From Parabacteroides faecis (GTDB lineage: Bacteria; Bacteroidota; Bacteroidia; Bacteroidales; Tannerellaceae): a DNA stretch of 64,000 nt. The translations under genes were made by a program, and so were the position numbers. Below the pieces are notes generated by a model. That model was not told the DNA's origin, did not search any database, and was given only the letters and a program-made list of their open reading frames with translations. Of this stretch, positions 34,149 through 45,062 are shown piece after piece (position 1 is the first letter of the stretch; the number at the start of each line of letters is the position of its first letter). The stretch lies in NCBI RefSeq assembly GCF_014647375.1, contig NZ_BMPB01000002.1:124001-188000 (forward strand), written 5' to 3'.

Positions 34149-35255
34149 ATGACGTTTGAAAAAGAAATAGCTCTGCTTTTTTCCGTAGTCTTGCTACCGC
34201 TATATGGTTGTATCTATGAGGATTTGCCGGAATGCCCTCCCCAGAATGGAGTGGTACTTAGTTATGACTTCTTATGTAATATGGAGTATAAAGATGAGTT
34301 AGGAGAAGCTGTGCAAGATCTGAAAACGTTTGTATTTGATAGTAATGGAATTTTATGTGATACTTTACGCCCTCCGGTAGGTTCAGGAGAATTATGTTTA
34401 GGATGGCAGCGTAAGATCGATCTGGCCCCTGGTGTGTATACGATCGTTACATGGGCCGGGAGTGAAGAGTTTGATCGGGATTTTCAGATATTACAGTCAA
34501 CCTGCGCGACGGATGAAAGTGTTTGTAGCCCGGTTATAGGGAAAACAAATCTGAAAGATTTTCGTGTTTTTTTGAATTACAATATTAATCTGGCAGATAA
34601 TGACAGGGCAATTCCTCAGACCCGGCAATTCAAGGATCTATTTCATGGACTGGTGGAAAATGTAGTAGTGGAGAAAGATAAGGAAACTCTTGTCCATACA
34701 TCGTTGATAAAAAACACAAATGTAGTGCGTGTCGGCATTGGTGGGTGGCCGAAGACTGGAATAAACTCTGAAAATATTCAGGAAAACTGGGATATACATA
34801 TTTCCGGAAGAAATGGCCATTATAAATATGATAATACGATTAAAGAATATGCGCCTTTATTGACATATACCACTTACGATATGAATCTTAGTTCCGACAC
34901 AGTCTATGCCTATATAAAAGTCATGAGGTTGATGGGAGAGGAGGAGGAAGACCCTTTCTCCAATGCACCTCTTTATCTGGATGTAGTGTATAAACCGACC
35001 AATCTGGTTGTATGCCGGAATCTTGATATCATAAAGGTGATATTGGATAGTCGTATTCCTCTTCGTGATGAGAAGGGGAATATAGAAACCGACAGTAACG
35101 GTGATCCCATAATGGTCCTGCCTGGTGTAGAATATCTGGATAGACAGGATTTTTATACGATTGATTTTGAAGAAACGGAAAGTGAAGGTAATATTCGTTT
35201 CACTATTTATGTAAATGGATGGAAAGTCCAGGATATTTATCCTGTATTTCCCTAA
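34149..35255 (+). CDS. FimB/Mfa2-family fimbrial anchor subunit
   Basis: A 368-residue lipoprotein. The signal runs to Cys21 ('LLPLYGCIYEDLPECPP'), and the 'CxxxDLxxCP' start is typical of Mfa2/FimB. Two transthyretin-like domains follow, the last ending 'RFTIYVNGWKVQDIYPVFP'. In Porphyromonas such subunits anchor the fimbria in the outer membrane and limit its length. It is the second gene of the fimbrial operon, directly behind the major subunit as in mfa1-mfa2, and 9 bp before the next gene. Confidence 0.88.
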   Translation: MTFEKEIALLFSVVLLPLYGCIYEDLPECPPQNGVVLSYDFLCNMEYKDELGEAVQDLKTFVFDSNGILCDTLRPPVGSGELCLGWQRKIDLAPGVYTIVTWAGSEEFDRDFQILQSTCATDESVCSPVIGKTNLKDFRVFLNYNINLADNDRAIPQTRQFKDLFHGLVENVVVEKDKETLVHTSLIKNTNVVRVGIGGWPKTGINSENIQENWDIHISGRNGHYKYDNTIKEYAPLLTYTTYDMNLSSDTVYAYIKVMRLMGEEEEDPFSNAPLYLDVVYKPTNLVVCRNLDIIKVILDSRIPLRDEKGNIETDSNGDPIMVLPGVEYLDRQDFYTIDFEETESEGNIRFTIYVNGWKVQDIYPVFP

Positions 35256-35264
35256 AATGGACAA

Positions 35265-37064
35265 ATGGAGATGAAAGGATTGTTTCAAAAATATAGGCTG
35301 AACCTCTTAACCGGTTGTTTGTTGCTGGTTTTCGGTATATGTGGTTGTGAACAGGAAGTTCTTATCGACCAGAAAACAGAGACAACCGATCATACAGATG
35401 CTATCTGTATTGTAACCCGTGTTTCGTCGGATATTGGAGCTGGTGAGGCAAAAGCTTCGGATAAAGAAAATGCGATTCGTTCTTTACGGTTGTTTGTTTT
35501 TTCATCCGATGGCAAAACGATGCTTCTCAACAAATATTTCCTGACATCGGATGCCGCAGGAGAAATCCCTTCTAATACATTTACTTATTTTGTCAAGACG
35601 GCTGATGATGAATTTAAAATTTCGGAACTTTTAAAGAAACAAAACATCATTATTTGTCTGGTAGCAAATGAATTGAAATCGATGGACGGTACGCTTACCT
35701 ACGAACAGGTAAGAGATGCGCGTCTTGATTTCTCGTCCATTTATGATTCAAATGGAATGTTGGACATTTCTCTTGCTGGTCAGGGGAATGCTTCGAATAA
35801 AGGATATATTCCGATGTATGCTGAAACCAAATCGCTTAGTACTGATGAATGGAATGCCGGTCAGGGGAAAATAATCAATATGTCGCTGATCCGGTCGGTG
35901 GCTAAAGTTGTATTGCAAATAACGAAGGGGACTTTGTCGGGTAATGATTGGGATAATAATGTAGAAGTGACATTTAAGGAAGCCTCAGTGGTTCGTATAC
36001 CGCAATATGGTTTTATGGGGTTGGGAGCACTCCCTTATGAGGGTTCACAAATATCGACGACGACAAGTCCATTCGATTCGTATGTGGTTAGTAAATCTTC
36101 ATCATTACCTTCTTCCAAACAACTCGTTTTTTATGTGCCGGAGTTTATTATGAGCCAATCTAATAATCAGCAATATTCTTATCTGCAAATTACGGCAGAT
36201 TATCATACGGATACAGAGGATCTGAAAACTACATACAAAATTCCATTGGGAAACGGAGTTCAGCAATTATATAATAATTCAGGGAAGCAGATTAATGATT
36301 TATCTCAGTCGGAATTAAGTCTTACCCGGAATACGCAGTATAATGTAAATGCAACGGTTTCTTCCATAGGCACATTGGCCATTTTCCAAATAGAACTAAA
36401 TGTAACCGGTTGGACTAAAACAGAAGAAATTAGCGGATCGGTAAATACGCCTGTCTTAAATGTAACGAGTAAAGATATCCCGATGTCTGTAGAAACGGTA
36501 CGGGTCTTTTTCTGGACAAATCAGGAGGAAGTATTTATAGAAGAGGAAGGTATTGCCTATGATGGCAGTAAATTCAACGTAAATAATCTCTTTGATAATC
36601 TGGCAGGCCAGGGAGTGTCTAATTTTCATCTTTTTAAAAGTCAGGAGAGTTCATATTATCCATATAACGGATATATGGATATTAAGTTTGTATCCTCTGA
36701 TACATATAACAATAACAACAAATATACATTGATACTGAATGCCGGCGGATTGAAAAGAACTGTAGTGATCGAATCCAATCCGGTTGTTGCACAAATTATA
36801 TTCAATGCTAATGGAGGAAGTGGCTCTACCAATCCTTGTGAGGTAAGATATAGTCAGCTGGAAGGGATGGCCATCCTTGGAAAAGAAATAACAGTTCATA
36901 GTGTAGATATCCCGGTTTTTATTTCTCCTTCCGGCATGGTATTTTCAGGTAAATGGACATATACATCATCCGGGGCGGAAGTTCCGGACGATGGAAATGG
37001 TAATCTCACGGTAACGTTACATGGGAGTACTACGTATTTGAGTGCTTTGTGGATCGATAAGTAA
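35265..37064 (+). CDS. Fimbrial accessory subunit lipoprotein
   Basis: A 599-residue lipoprotein with signal to Cys28 ('LLLVFGICGCEQEVL'). The N-terminal part ('AICIVTRVSSD', 'SLRLFVFSSDGKTMLLNKYFLTSD') matches the fimbrillin-like fold. A beta-rich middle and a C-terminal stretch ('VVAQIIFNANGGSGSTNPCEVRY') follow; the latter resembles a Listeria-Bacteroides (InlB B) repeat, a surface-exposed module. By position it equals the third, accessory gene of mfa/fim operons and may sit at the shaft or tip. The start could also be the ATG at 35271. Confidence 0.72.
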   Translation: MEMKGLFQKYRLNLLTGCLLLVFGICGCEQEVLIDQKTETTDHTDAICIVTRVSSDIGAGEAKASDKENAIRSLRLFVFSSDGKTMLLNKYFLTSDAAGEIPSNTFTYFVKTADDEFKISELLKKQNIIICLVANELKSMDGTLTYEQVRDARLDFSSIYDSNGMLDISLAGQGNASNKGYIPMYAETKSLSTDEWNAGQGKIINMSLIRSVAKVVLQITKGTLSGNDWDNNVEVTFKEASVVRIPQYGFMGLGALPYEGSQISTTTSPFDSYVVSKSSSLPSSKQLVFYVPEFIMSQSNNQQYSYLQITADYHTDTEDLKTTYKIPLGNGVQQLYNNSGKQINDLSQSELSLTRNTQYNVNATVSSIGTLAIFQIELNVTGWTKTEEISGSVNTPVLNVTSKDIPMSVETVRVFFWTNQEEVFIEEEGIAYDGSKFNVNNLFDNLAGQGVSNFHLFKSQESSYYPYNGYMDIKFVSSDTYNNNNKYTLILNAGGLKRTVVIESNPVVAQIIFNANGGSGSTNPCEVRYSQLEGMAILGKEITVHSVDIPVFISPSGMVFSGKWTYTSSGAEVPDDGNGNLTVTLHGSTTYLSALWIDK

Positions 37065-37087
37065 TTTAGAGAATGAAAGGAAAGGAT

Positions 37088-40054
37088 ATGAAACATTTGT
37101 TTTTGGGGCTGGTGTGGTTTATCTATCTGTTTTTTCTCAGTTCATGTGTGGATGAGCAGTTGGTAAAACCAGGCGTAAAAGATGTGCAGTTACGTTTTAC
37201 GATTGTTATGGCTGATGAAGAAGTAATGGATACACGTGCCGGAGAAAATAGATCCGGAGGGATAAATAGTGTCTATGTTGTGGTTGTTAAAGATGAAGCA
37301 GATCCTGGTGATGCAAGGATTCTGGCATCGTCAGAAGCTAACTCGGTAGGAGATAATACGTACAGAGCGGATTTAAAAGATGAAAATCTGAAAGGAAAGA
37401 TGTATGTTTTTGCCAATATAGCTTCTTATCTGTCAGGGCAGCAACTGGGTGGAATTACAACATTAGGAGAGCTACAGGAGGCATTGAAGATAAAGTTATC
37501 GACGGCGAAAGTTGAAGGAAAGGATTACATAATAGCAGACCCTTCTTTTCCTCCAATGGTTTCAGAACCTGAGTCGTATGATAGTTCTGATCCAACAACC
37601 CTTTCTTTTGAATTAAGTCCTTCCACAGCAAAAGTTACAGTAATAAATAACTCTGGAAATGATCATTATACATTATTGGGAGCTAATATGGGAAATGCTC
37701 CACTTGAAGGATATGTCTTTCCCAATAACCAACAGATAGAAAACATAGGCCGAGCTTCGTACGCAGGTGTTGTTTCCGGTAATACATATTCTCCGGAATA
37801 TATGATGCGCGGTGTGCCTAAAGACTCAAAAGAAACCGAACCGTTATATCTTTTCGAGGCACCGGTAAAAAAAGATGATGAAGGTGTATTTGTTATTATC
37901 AAAGGGGAATATGATGGTGTTCCCGGATATCATCGGTTAAATATATGGAAGAAAGAAGCAGGGAGTAGTAATCAACAATATTTGCCGATAGAACGCAATA
38001 CCTACTATAAAATAAATATTCAAAAGATATCTTCAGCCGGTTATGCTACCGCTGCAGATGCAATGAAAAATCCGGCATCAAACCGGGATATTCAGTTTAA
38101 TATTGATGTTACTGATTTGAATTCGCATGATATAGTTTCTAACGGGGAACAGTATCTGGGTGTTTCAAATAGTACTTTGATTTTATACGATAATATAAAA
38201 AGTGGAATACGTAGGGATGTGGAAGCAGTAAATGTTAGTTATACCGTTCCGACTGATGGGGTAACCGCCTGGGGGGAAGGCTCTGTGACAACTTCTGGTA
38301 ATGGATTGACTTTTAGCGATGGCAAAACGACTCAATCATTGGCTCTTACGGAGACAAAAGATAAGCCGATAAAGATAAACTGTTCGCCGGACTTGACGGA
38401 AGGCTCCCTTATTTTCCGGATAGGCAATTTAAGTAAAGTGGTAAAAGTTATTCGTCGCAGCACTTTGCCTGCCGTACCGGAAGAAATGTCGTTTGAAAAT
38501 GTAACGATTGGCAACAGGGCCATGGAAATGAAAGATAAGGTGCTTTTCGGAGATGATTCCGGAAAATATGGAACAGACAACGGAAATGAATCTTATGAGA
38601 GTCGTACAGGTAAGCTATATGCCCTTGTTTCAGCCAATGTAGGATATAATAATAGTGTATCTGAGCGTGACGGAGAGTTTTATGTCGCAAGTTCTAAGGA
38701 TGATGGCCGGACTAAAGTGATGTTTCATCAGGAAAAACTGGATGTTTATACCGGATTAGCCCAAATACGGCCTTATACTTTTGTCGGAACTTTCCATCGT
38801 TGGAATCAAAAGGCTGAACGTATTATTCGTATCCGTTCTTTTGAAAAAGACCGGACAAAAAAATGGACTGCAGTTGTTATTGTAGGGCAGGATTTTATAG
38901 AGTTAGATACAGATAAGAGTAATGATAGCAAAATATCCCTAAACCCGTATGGTTGGGATGACCCGGATAATCCTACAAGCTATGATCCGGAAGAACCTCT
39001 GTATTCTACAGATGAAGCAATTGAGGCTAATTGTTGTTTCACAGAGAATCAGAAAGGTAAATCATTGGTCACAGGAACAGCTGACAATATCTATTTTCGT
39101 GTGGGTTTGAAAAGTACATTGAGTAGTCAGGAAACAGCTCCCCGTTATGGATTGATAGCTTTCATTCATTCGGGAGGAACTCACCTGATCTATGTACGGC
39201 AGGGGGAAGAACCTGATTATCTGATGCGTCCGTATGATCCTGTAACGGATGAAAATAGCGGAACTGTCGTGTTATCAAGACGTCCTAAAGCTGTAAAGAT
39301 ACAGCCTTATAATATTACAGTGAAGGGAGGTGCAAAAAAAGTAGAGGTTGTACAAAATGGAGGAATTTATACTTCATACCCTTCTATGGGTGGTTATTTT
39401 TTTCAAGGTAATTCGAATGTGGCATATTATCCTGTCGGTACTGCCAGTGAGGTCGGTTGGAGTAATAATTCTTCAACCGGAGATTATAGTGATGCAAGGA
39501 ACGTTTGTCCATCCGGTTATCGCCGGCCGGCCGATGGAGTGAATGGTAATGCCGGTTATATAGAGGGATCGGAGATGCGTCAGTCTTTTTGGTTATATCC
39601 CCAAAATGGCGTAGCGACTTCTGATTATGGTAATATGCTTCGTGGATATATTGCAGATGGTTATTTTGACAGAAAACCTATACGTATCCCAAATACGCAA
39701 GGGAGATCCAACGAGGGTTTTAATATTTATATGTCGGAAACAGTAAATGGAACAACTTACCGTATTCCAACTATGGTGGGAGATGAAACAAATATTGGTT
39801 ATGCGGGTATGCTTGTTTACAATCCTTATAACTATGCCTCTATTTTCATTCCTTCATCCGGATCTCGTAGTGGACAAACGCGGGGAGGGGAGCTTATCGG
39901 TACAGGCGGAGAATTTAATCTATGGTCAAGTACGATGAATAGCAATCAGATGTGGTATTTGGCAACTGGCTATTATTCTAGTAAGTTTGTTTTTGATACT
40001 TATTTGTCGATTGCTTCTATGGAAGGGTTTTCTGTTCGGTGTGTGAAAGAGTGA
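37088..40054 (+). CDS. Large fimbrial tip/adhesin lipoprotein
   Basis: A 988-residue lipoprotein. I choose the ATG at 37088, which has an AAAGGAAAGG ribosome site and gives the signal 'MKHLFLGLVWFIYLFFLSSC' (Cys20). The N-terminal half shows fimbrillin-type segments ('LRFTIVMADEEVMDTRAGE', 'GKMYVFANIASYLSGQ'). The C-terminal 170 residues contain 'VCPSGYRRPADG', 'NLWSSTMNSNQMWYLA' and 'GFSVRCVKE', the pattern of the Fibrobacter-succinogenes-major (Fib_succ_major) domain, which resembles sulfatase-modifying/C-type-lectin-like folds. It is the last gene of the operon and is likely the tip protein that meets the host or other bacteria (inference). Confidence 0.72.
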   Translation: MKHLFLGLVWFIYLFFLSSCVDEQLVKPGVKDVQLRFTIVMADEEVMDTRAGENRSGGINSVYVVVVKDEADPGDARILASSEANSVGDNTYRADLKDENLKGKMYVFANIASYLSGQQLGGITTLGELQEALKIKLSTAKVEGKDYIIADPSFPPMVSEPESYDSSDPTTLSFELSPSTAKVTVINNSGNDHYTLLGANMGNAPLEGYVFPNNQQIENIGRASYAGVVSGNTYSPEYMMRGVPKDSKETEPLYLFEAPVKKDDEGVFVIIKGEYDGVPGYHRLNIWKKEAGSSNQQYLPIERNTYYKINIQKISSAGYATAADAMKNPASNRDIQFNIDVTDLNSHDIVSNGEQYLGVSNSTLILYDNIKSGIRRDVEAVNVSYTVPTDGVTAWGEGSVTTSGNGLTFSDGKTTQSLALTETKDKPIKINCSPDLTEGSLIFRIGNLSKVVKVIRRSTLPAVPEEMSFENVTIGNRAMEMKDKVLFGDDSGKYGTDNGNESYESRTGKLYALVSANVGYNNSVSERDGEFYVASSKDDGRTKVMFHQEKLDVYTGLAQIRPYTFVGTFHRWNQKAERIIRIRSFEKDRTKKWTAVVIVGQDFIELDTDKSNDSKISLNPYGWDDPDNPTSYDPEEPLYSTDEAIEANCCFTENQKGKSLVTGTADNIYFRVGLKSTLSSQETAPRYGLIAFIHSGGTHLIYVRQGEEPDYLMRPYDPVTDENSGTVVLSRRPKAVKIQPYNITVKGGAKKVEVVQNGGIYTSYPSMGGYFFQGNSNVAYYPVGTASEVGWSNNSSTGDYSDARNVCPSGYRRPADGVNGNAGYIEGSEMRQSFWLYPQNGVATSDYGNMLRGYIADGYFDRKPIRIPNTQGRSNEGFNIYMSETVNGTTYRIPTMVGDETNIGYAGMLVYNPYNYASIFIPSSGSRSGQTRGGELIGTGGEFNLWSSTMNSNQMWYLATGYYSSKFVFDTYLSIASMEGFSVRCVKE

Positions 40055-40081
40055 TGTAGGTATGTAATTATCCAAAAAAGA

Positions 40082-40125
40082 AGAATGCCTCTTTACCTTC
40101 CGGTATTGTAGGCATTCTCTTTTTG
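40082..40125. terminator. Bidirectional terminator between the fimbrial operon and catalase
   Basis: AGAATGCCT (40082-40090) pairs with AGGCATTCT (40110-40118). CTTTTTG follows on the plus strand, and CTTTTTTGG follows on the minus strand. Confidence 0.8.
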
Positions 40126-40153
40126 AACAGAATTTATCAAGGGGGTACTTATA

Positions 40154-41620
40154 CTATCTTGTTTCCTTCAAAGCATCTTCCAAGCTGATGCCCAGTGCAT
40201 CGGCAACACCTTTGCCATAGGCAGGATCGGCTTTGTAACAGTTGCGTACGTGACGTTGCTGGATGAACAATTCGGCTCCACCGATCTGACGGGCAGTATT
40301 TTCGAACAGAACCTGTTGTTCGTCGGCTGGCATCAGGCGGAACAGAGCACCCGGCTGGCTGTAATAATCGTCATCGTATTCACGTTCGTTGTAATTGTAG
40401 ATATCGCCGTTGGCTTTCAAAGGCGGTTCTTTCTTTTCGGGAGAATCCTGCCATTCGCCGTAGCTATTCGGTTCGTATCCTTTTGCTGCACCGTAGTTGC
40501 CGTCTACGCGCATGGCTCCGTCGCGATGGTAAGCATGGAAAGGACAACGAGGTTTGTTTACCGGTATTTGTTCAGAGTTCACGCCCAGGCGATAACGCTG
40601 TGCATCTCCGTAAGAAAACAGACGTCCCTGAAGCATTTTGTCCGGAGAGAAACCGATACCTTCTATCGTGTTGATCGGGTTGAAGGCTGCTTGTTCCACA
40701 TCTGCGAAATAGTTTTCCGGGTTACGGTTCAGTTCGAGGATACCAACGTCGTGCAGCGGGAAATCGCCGTGCGGCCATACCTTTGTCAGGTCGAACGGAT
40801 TGATACGGTAGTTTTCTGCCTGTTCTTCCGTCATTAGCTGGATCTGGAATTTCCATTTAGGGAAATCACCTTTTTCAATGCTTTCAAACAGGTCACGCTG
40901 ATGCGATTCGCGATCTTTTGCGATGATCGCTTCTGCTTCCTGGTCAGTCAGGTTCTTGATCCCCTGTAATGTCCTCAGGTGGAACTTTACCCAGATACGT
41001 TCGTTCTTAGCATTGATAAAGCTATATGTATGGCTACCGAAACCGTGCATGTGGCGATAAGAATAGGGGATACCGCGGGAACTCATGGTAATGGTAACCT
41101 GATGTAATGCTTCCGGAAGCAATGTCCAGAAATCCCAGTTATTGTTTGCGCTGCGCAGGTTTGTTTTCGGATCTCTTTTGACGGCGTGGTTAAGGTCGGG
41201 GAATTTTAACGGATCGCGCAGGAAAAATACCGGTGTATTGTTTCCGACTAAATCCCAGTTGCCTTCTTCTGTATAAAACTTCATGGCAAAACCACGAATA
41301 TCGCGTTCAGCATCTGCCGCTCCGCGTTCACCGGCAACGGTAGAGAAGCGAACGAAGCAGTCTGTCTTTTTACCGACTTCACTAAAGATCACAGCCTTTG
41401 TGTATTTAGTAATGTCGTGTGTCACAGTAAAAGTACCAAATGCTCCGGATCCTTTGGCATGCATACGTCTTTCGGGAATAACTTCGCGGTCGAAATGGGC
41501 CAGTTTCTCTAAAAACCAGGGGTCTTGTAATACCATTTGTCCACGCGGACCTACTGTCTGTGAATTCTGATTGTCTGCAACGGGGCGACCGTTGGCAGCT
41601 GTTAGCTTTTTGTTCTCCAT
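40154..41620 (-). CDS. katA: Catalase (monofunctional, haem)
   Basis: A 488-residue small-subunit catalase that splits hydrogen peroxide to water and oxygen in the cytoplasm. The distal His lies in '[14 protein letters not shown]', followed by the family motif around '[17 protein letters not shown]' and '[24 protein letters not shown]'. The proximal Tyr region '[15 protein letters not shown]' is present. The length fits clade 3 enzymes. It is a single gene, bounded by a terminator and its own well-formed promoter. No OxyR gene is near. Confidence 0.97.
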   Translation of the reverse strand: MENKKLTAANGRPVADNQNSQTVGPRGQMVLQDPWFLEKLAHFDREVIPERRMHAKGSGAFGTFTVTHDITKYTKAVIFSEVGKKTDCFVRFSTVAGERGAADAERDIRGFAMKFYTEEGNWDLVGNNTPVFFLRDPLKFPDLNHAVKRDPKTNLRSANNNWDFWTLLPEALHQVTITMSSRGIPYSYRHMHGFGSHTYSFINAKNERIWVKFHLRTLQGIKNLTDQEAEAIIAKDRESHQRDLFESIEKGDFPKWKFQIQLMTEEQAENYRINPFDLTKVWPHGDFPLHDVGILELNRNPENYFADVEQAAFNPINTIEGIGFSPDKMLQGRLFSYGDAQRYRLGVNSEQIPVNKPRCPFHAYHRDGAMRVDGNYGAAKGYEPNSYGEWQDSPEKKEPPLKANGDIYNYNEREYDDDYYSQPGALFRLMPADEQQVLFENTARQIGGAELFIQQRHVRNCYKADPAYGKGVADALGISLEDALKETR

Positions 41621-41712
41621 AAATAAATTTTTTATTTGTATAAAGTCGACAACATCTTACCTTGAATATTAATGTAACCAACCTTATACGCGATTTGTTT
41701 TCGATTACTGAA

Positions 41713-41744
41713 CAAAAGTAAAATGTTATTAAACAGAAATCAAA
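41713..41744 (-). promoter_or_regulatory. Catalase promoter (-33 and -7 boxes)
   Basis: On the minus strand TTTG (41744-41741) and TACTTTTG (41720-41713) are both exact consensus matches at the ideal 24-bp start-to-start spacing, giving a leader of about 90 nt. Confidence 0.75.
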
Positions 41745-41789
41745 TAGGTAATTTTGATAGGTATATAGGAGCTATTTATTAATAGTTTG

Positions 41790-41907
41790 TATTAGGGGAC
41801 GCAGATGACGCAGAAAACGCAGAGTAAACGCAGATAAATTATTGTTTAAAAGAAAATAAAAAGTCTGCGAGCGTCTGCGCTTTCTGCGTCATCTGCATCC
41901 CCTAATA
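41790..41907. repeat. 118-bp inverted repeat element
   Basis: The two 44-45-bp arms (41790-41834 and 41864-41907) begin and end with TATTAGGGG / CCCCTAATA and contain repeated CGCAGA words. They match at about nine of ten positions over the outer 36 bp. It lies between the RND pump stop (41921) and the catalase promoter. It looks like a dispersed palindromic repeat and may also act as terminator. Confidence 0.85.
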
Positions 41908-41920
41908 CGATCTGAAAGGT

Positions 41921-44900
41921 TCACTTCTTTCCCCCGGAGCTGTCGGGTGACGATTTATCCAGCCACTTTTCCTGAATGGTTTGCATCCATTCGTAAAAGC
42001 TAGGGATGAAAGCGGTAGCGAAGATCGTATTGATCGCCATACCGAATACAACGGCTGCACCCAATGAGACACGGCTGGCGGCTCCGGCTCCGGTAGCGAA
42101 CAGCAACGGCATAACGCCCAACACGAAAGCGAACGAAGTCATCAGGATCGGGCGCAGGCGGACGTGTCCGGCTTCAAGAGCCGATTCGCGGATGGAATTA
42201 CCTGCGGCACGGTAGTCGCGGGCAAACTCGACGATCAGGATACCGTTCTTTGCGGAGAGGGCTATCAGCAGGATAATACCGATCTGAGTATAGACGCTGA
42301 CAGGTACACCCATGATGAAGCAACCCAGAATAGCACCCAACAATGCGATAGGCAATCCCAGAATGGCTGCCAGCGGGCTTGTCCAGCTTTCGTATTGTGC
42401 CGAAAGTACGAGGAAGGCAACCAGTAATGCCATACCGAAGATTAGGATCGTAGTCGATCCGGCTTTTGTTTCCTGATAGGCGACGGAGGTCCATTCGTAA
42501 CCGAAATTATCACCCAGTTGTTCCTGTATCAGTTCTTCCATGGCCTGTATGGCTTCTCCGGAACTGTATTTCGGATTAGCGATACAGGTGATGGAGGCGG
42601 AGGAATACATATTATACAGGTTGATCTGGTCCAGTCCCAATTGTTGTACGGCTTCTGTAAAGGCGGAGAAAGGAACCATTTTACCTGCGCTGTTCTCCAG
42701 GCTTAACCGCATAACGTCGTCGATCACTTTCTGAGCTTGTCCGCTGGCTTCGATCTTCACCTGGTAGATGCGTCCGAACTCGACAAAGTCATTTACATAG
42801 GCAGCTCCCATGTAATAACTTAATGTCGAGAAGACATCGCTCAATTGTAATCCCAGCAACTGTACTTTATCGCGGTCTATGTTCAGTCGGTATTGTGGCA
42901 CATTGGCCTGATACATACTGGATAAACTCAGGAGCTGAGGCTTGGTATGATAGGTTTCCAGCAATGTTTCGATGGCATGCTGCATTTCGGTCGGTCCCAG
43001 GTTCTTGCGGTCTTCCAGTTGCAGTTGCAGGCCGCCGGAAGCACCCAGGCCAGGGATGGCAGGAGGGACCAGGGCAAATATCTGCGCTTCCTGGATACCG
43101 TAGGCTTCCCGGTTGAAGCGGGTGACGACATCTTGTGCCGTATGACCTTTCCCTTTCCGTTCATTCCAGTTTTTCAGTACGACAAAATAGGTTCCGGCAT
43201 TTGATAATTCGCCGCCTCCCATCACGGAGAAACCGCTGATGCCCATATAGGTTTTGACTTCCGGATAACTGTCGAGTATCTTGTTGATCTTCCGGCTTAC
43301 TTCCTGAGTACGGGGCAGACTGGCTGCCGGAGGCAACTGGGTTGAAACCAGGAAATAGCCGTCATCTTCTTCCGGAATGAAAGTCGATGGCCAGCGCATG
43401 AACAGAATGGCTGCTGCGGCTGAGACGATCAGGAAGATGACCAGTGTGACGATCTGATGTTTCAGCATGCGATCAACCACATCATCGTAAACCTTTTGTG
43501 TTTTGTCATATACTTTATTGAATGCTTTGAATACGAAAAAGGTCGGATCTTTGGTGACTTGCAGGAACAAGGCACAGAGAGCCGGCGTCAACGTCAGTGA
43601 GTTGATACCGCTCAATACGGTTGCGGCTGCGATGGTCAGGGCGAATTGTTTGTAAAGCTGCCCGGAGATACCGCCAATAAAGGTCGTCGGGATGAATACG
43701 GCCAATAAGACCAGCACGACGCCGACGATCGGTCCGACAATCTCGCCCATCGCTTTGGTCACCGCTTCGCGTGCCGTATATTTCCCCGTGTCCATATATC
43801 GCGACGAGTTCTCGACGACCACGATCGCATCATCCACCACAATGGCAATAGCCAGTATCAACCCGAACAATGTCAAGGTGTTTACCGAGAATCCCAGCGC
43901 TCCCATTACAGCCAGTGTTCCTATCAATGAAACAGGGATGGTGAGGCAAGGAATGATTACTGCCCGGAAGTTTTGGAGGAACAGGAAGATAACCAGGACG
44001 ACCAATGCAGTTGTCTCCAGGAAGGTTACTAATACTTCGTCGATGGAGGCGTTTATGACTTCCGTCGTGTCGAGTGTTACATTATACTCAACACCTTGCG
44101 GCAGGGTAGCGGCTATTTCTTCCATTTTCGCCCGTACGGCTTTGGATACTTCCAGCGAGTTGGAACCCGGTAACTGGTAGATGGCAATCGCTGCCGCCTG
44201 TTGCCCTTTTAGCTGGGAGGTCACATTGTAAGAGGAACTGCCCAGCTCAGTACGGGCGATATCTTTCAGGCGGAGTATTTTGCCGCCTTGTTCAGTCCGT
44301 ATGATGATATTTCCGAACTCTTCCGGAGTGGTCAGGCGACCTTTTACAGTAAGGGTATATTGGTAAGGATTGTTTGCCTGCGCGATCGGTTGCCCGACAT
44401 AACCGGCGGATACCTGCCTGTTCTGCGTAGATATGGCCTGAAAGACCATATCGGGCGTCAGGTTACGGATACGCATGACTTCGGGATCGAGCCAGATACG
44501 CATACTGTAACTACCGGCTCCCATGACATTCACGGAACCGACTCCCGGCAGGCGGGCCAGCTGGTCGGTCAGATTCAGGCTGGCATAATTGCTCAGATAA
44601 AGCCCGTCATAGAGGGGATCTTTAGAGGTCAGTGAAAGCATCATCACAATGTTTGACGATTGTTTGCGAGTCGTGATACCCTGTACGATCACGGCTTCCG
44701 GAAGGCTGCTTTGCGCGATACTGACACGGTTCTGTACCATGACGGTCGCCATGTCGATATCCGTACCGACTGCGAATGTGATGGTCAGTGAATAGGCACC
44801 AGAGCTGGAGGAATTGGAACTCATATAGAGCATTCCGTCCACACCGTTCACCTGTTGTTCGATCGGTAATCCGACGGTCTGTGAGACCGTTTGTGCATCC

Positions 44901-45055
44901 GCCCCCGGATAAACGGCCGAGACCTGTACGGTAGGTGGCGTGATATCCGGATATTGGGCGATGGGTAATACGTTGAGTGTGACTAATCCCGCTACCACAA
45001 TGATCAGGGCAAGAACGGTGGCAAAGATCGGTCTGTTTATAAAGAATTTTACCAT
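41921..45055 (-). CDS. RND multidrug efflux pump (AcrB/HAE1 type)
   Basis: A 1044-residue inner-membrane proton/drug antiporter of normal AcrB length. It has the two 6-helix halves and large periplasmic loops. Signs include the N-terminal '[23 protein letters not shown]', the helix-4 stretch '[19 protein letters not shown]' with its proton-relay Asp pair, and '[30 protein letters not shown]' near the end. It should export drugs, detergents or bile-type compounds. It is the last gene of the operon channel-adaptor-pump, 7 bp after the adaptor. Confidence 0.95.
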   Translation of the reverse strand: MVKFFINRPIFATVLALIIVVAGLVTLNVLPIAQYPDITPPTVQVSAVYPGADAQTVSQTVGLPIEQQVNGVDGMLYMSSNSSSSGAYSLTITFAVGTDIDMATVMVQNRVSIAQSSLPEAVIVQGITTRKQSSNIVMMLSLTSKDPLYDGLYLSNYASLNLTDQLARLPGVGSVNVMGAGSYSMRIWLDPEVMRIRNLTPDMVFQAISTQNRQVSAGYVGQPIAQANNPYQYTLTVKGRLTTPEEFGNIIIRTEQGGKILRLKDIARTELGSSSYNVTSQLKGQQAAAIAIYQLPGSNSLEVSKAVRAKMEEIAATLPQGVEYNVTLDTTEVINASIDEVLVTFLETTALVVLVIFLFLQNFRAVIIPCLTIPVSLIGTLAVMGALGFSVNTLTLFGLILAIAIVVDDAIVVVENSSRYMDTGKYTAREAVTKAMGEIVGPIVGVVLVLLAVFIPTTFIGGISGQLYKQFALTIAAATVLSGINSLTLTPALCALFLQVTKDPTFFVFKAFNKVYDKTQKVYDDVVDRMLKHQIVTLVIFLIVSAAAAILFMRWPSTFIPEEDDGYFLVSTQLPPAASLPRTQEVSRKINKILDSYPEVKTYMGISGFSVMGGGELSNAGTYFVVLKNWNERKGKGHTAQDVVTRFNREAYGIQEAQIFALVPPAIPGLGASGGLQLQLEDRKNLGPTEMQHAIETLLETYHTKPQLLSLSSMYQANVPQYRLNIDRDKVQLLGLQLSDVFSTLSYYMGAAYVNDFVEFGRIYQVKIEASGQAQKVIDDVMRLSLENSAGKMVPFSAFTEAVQQLGLDQINLYNMYSSASITCIANPKYSSGEAIQAMEELIQEQLGDNFGYEWTSVAYQETKAGSTTILIFGMALLVAFLVLSAQYESWTSPLAAILGLPIALLGAILGCFIMGVPVSVYTQIGIILLIALSAKNGILIVEFARDYRAAGNSIRESALEAGHVRLRPILMTSFAFVLGVMPLLFATGAGAASRVSLGAAVVFGMAINTIFATAFIPSFYEWMQTIQEKWLDKSSPDSSGGKK

Positions 45056-45062
45056 GACGTTC

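Noticed and set aside
39348-39938. Short plus-strand frames inside the large fimbrial adhesin gene
   Set aside because: They are out-of-frame readings of a continuous 988-residue protein.
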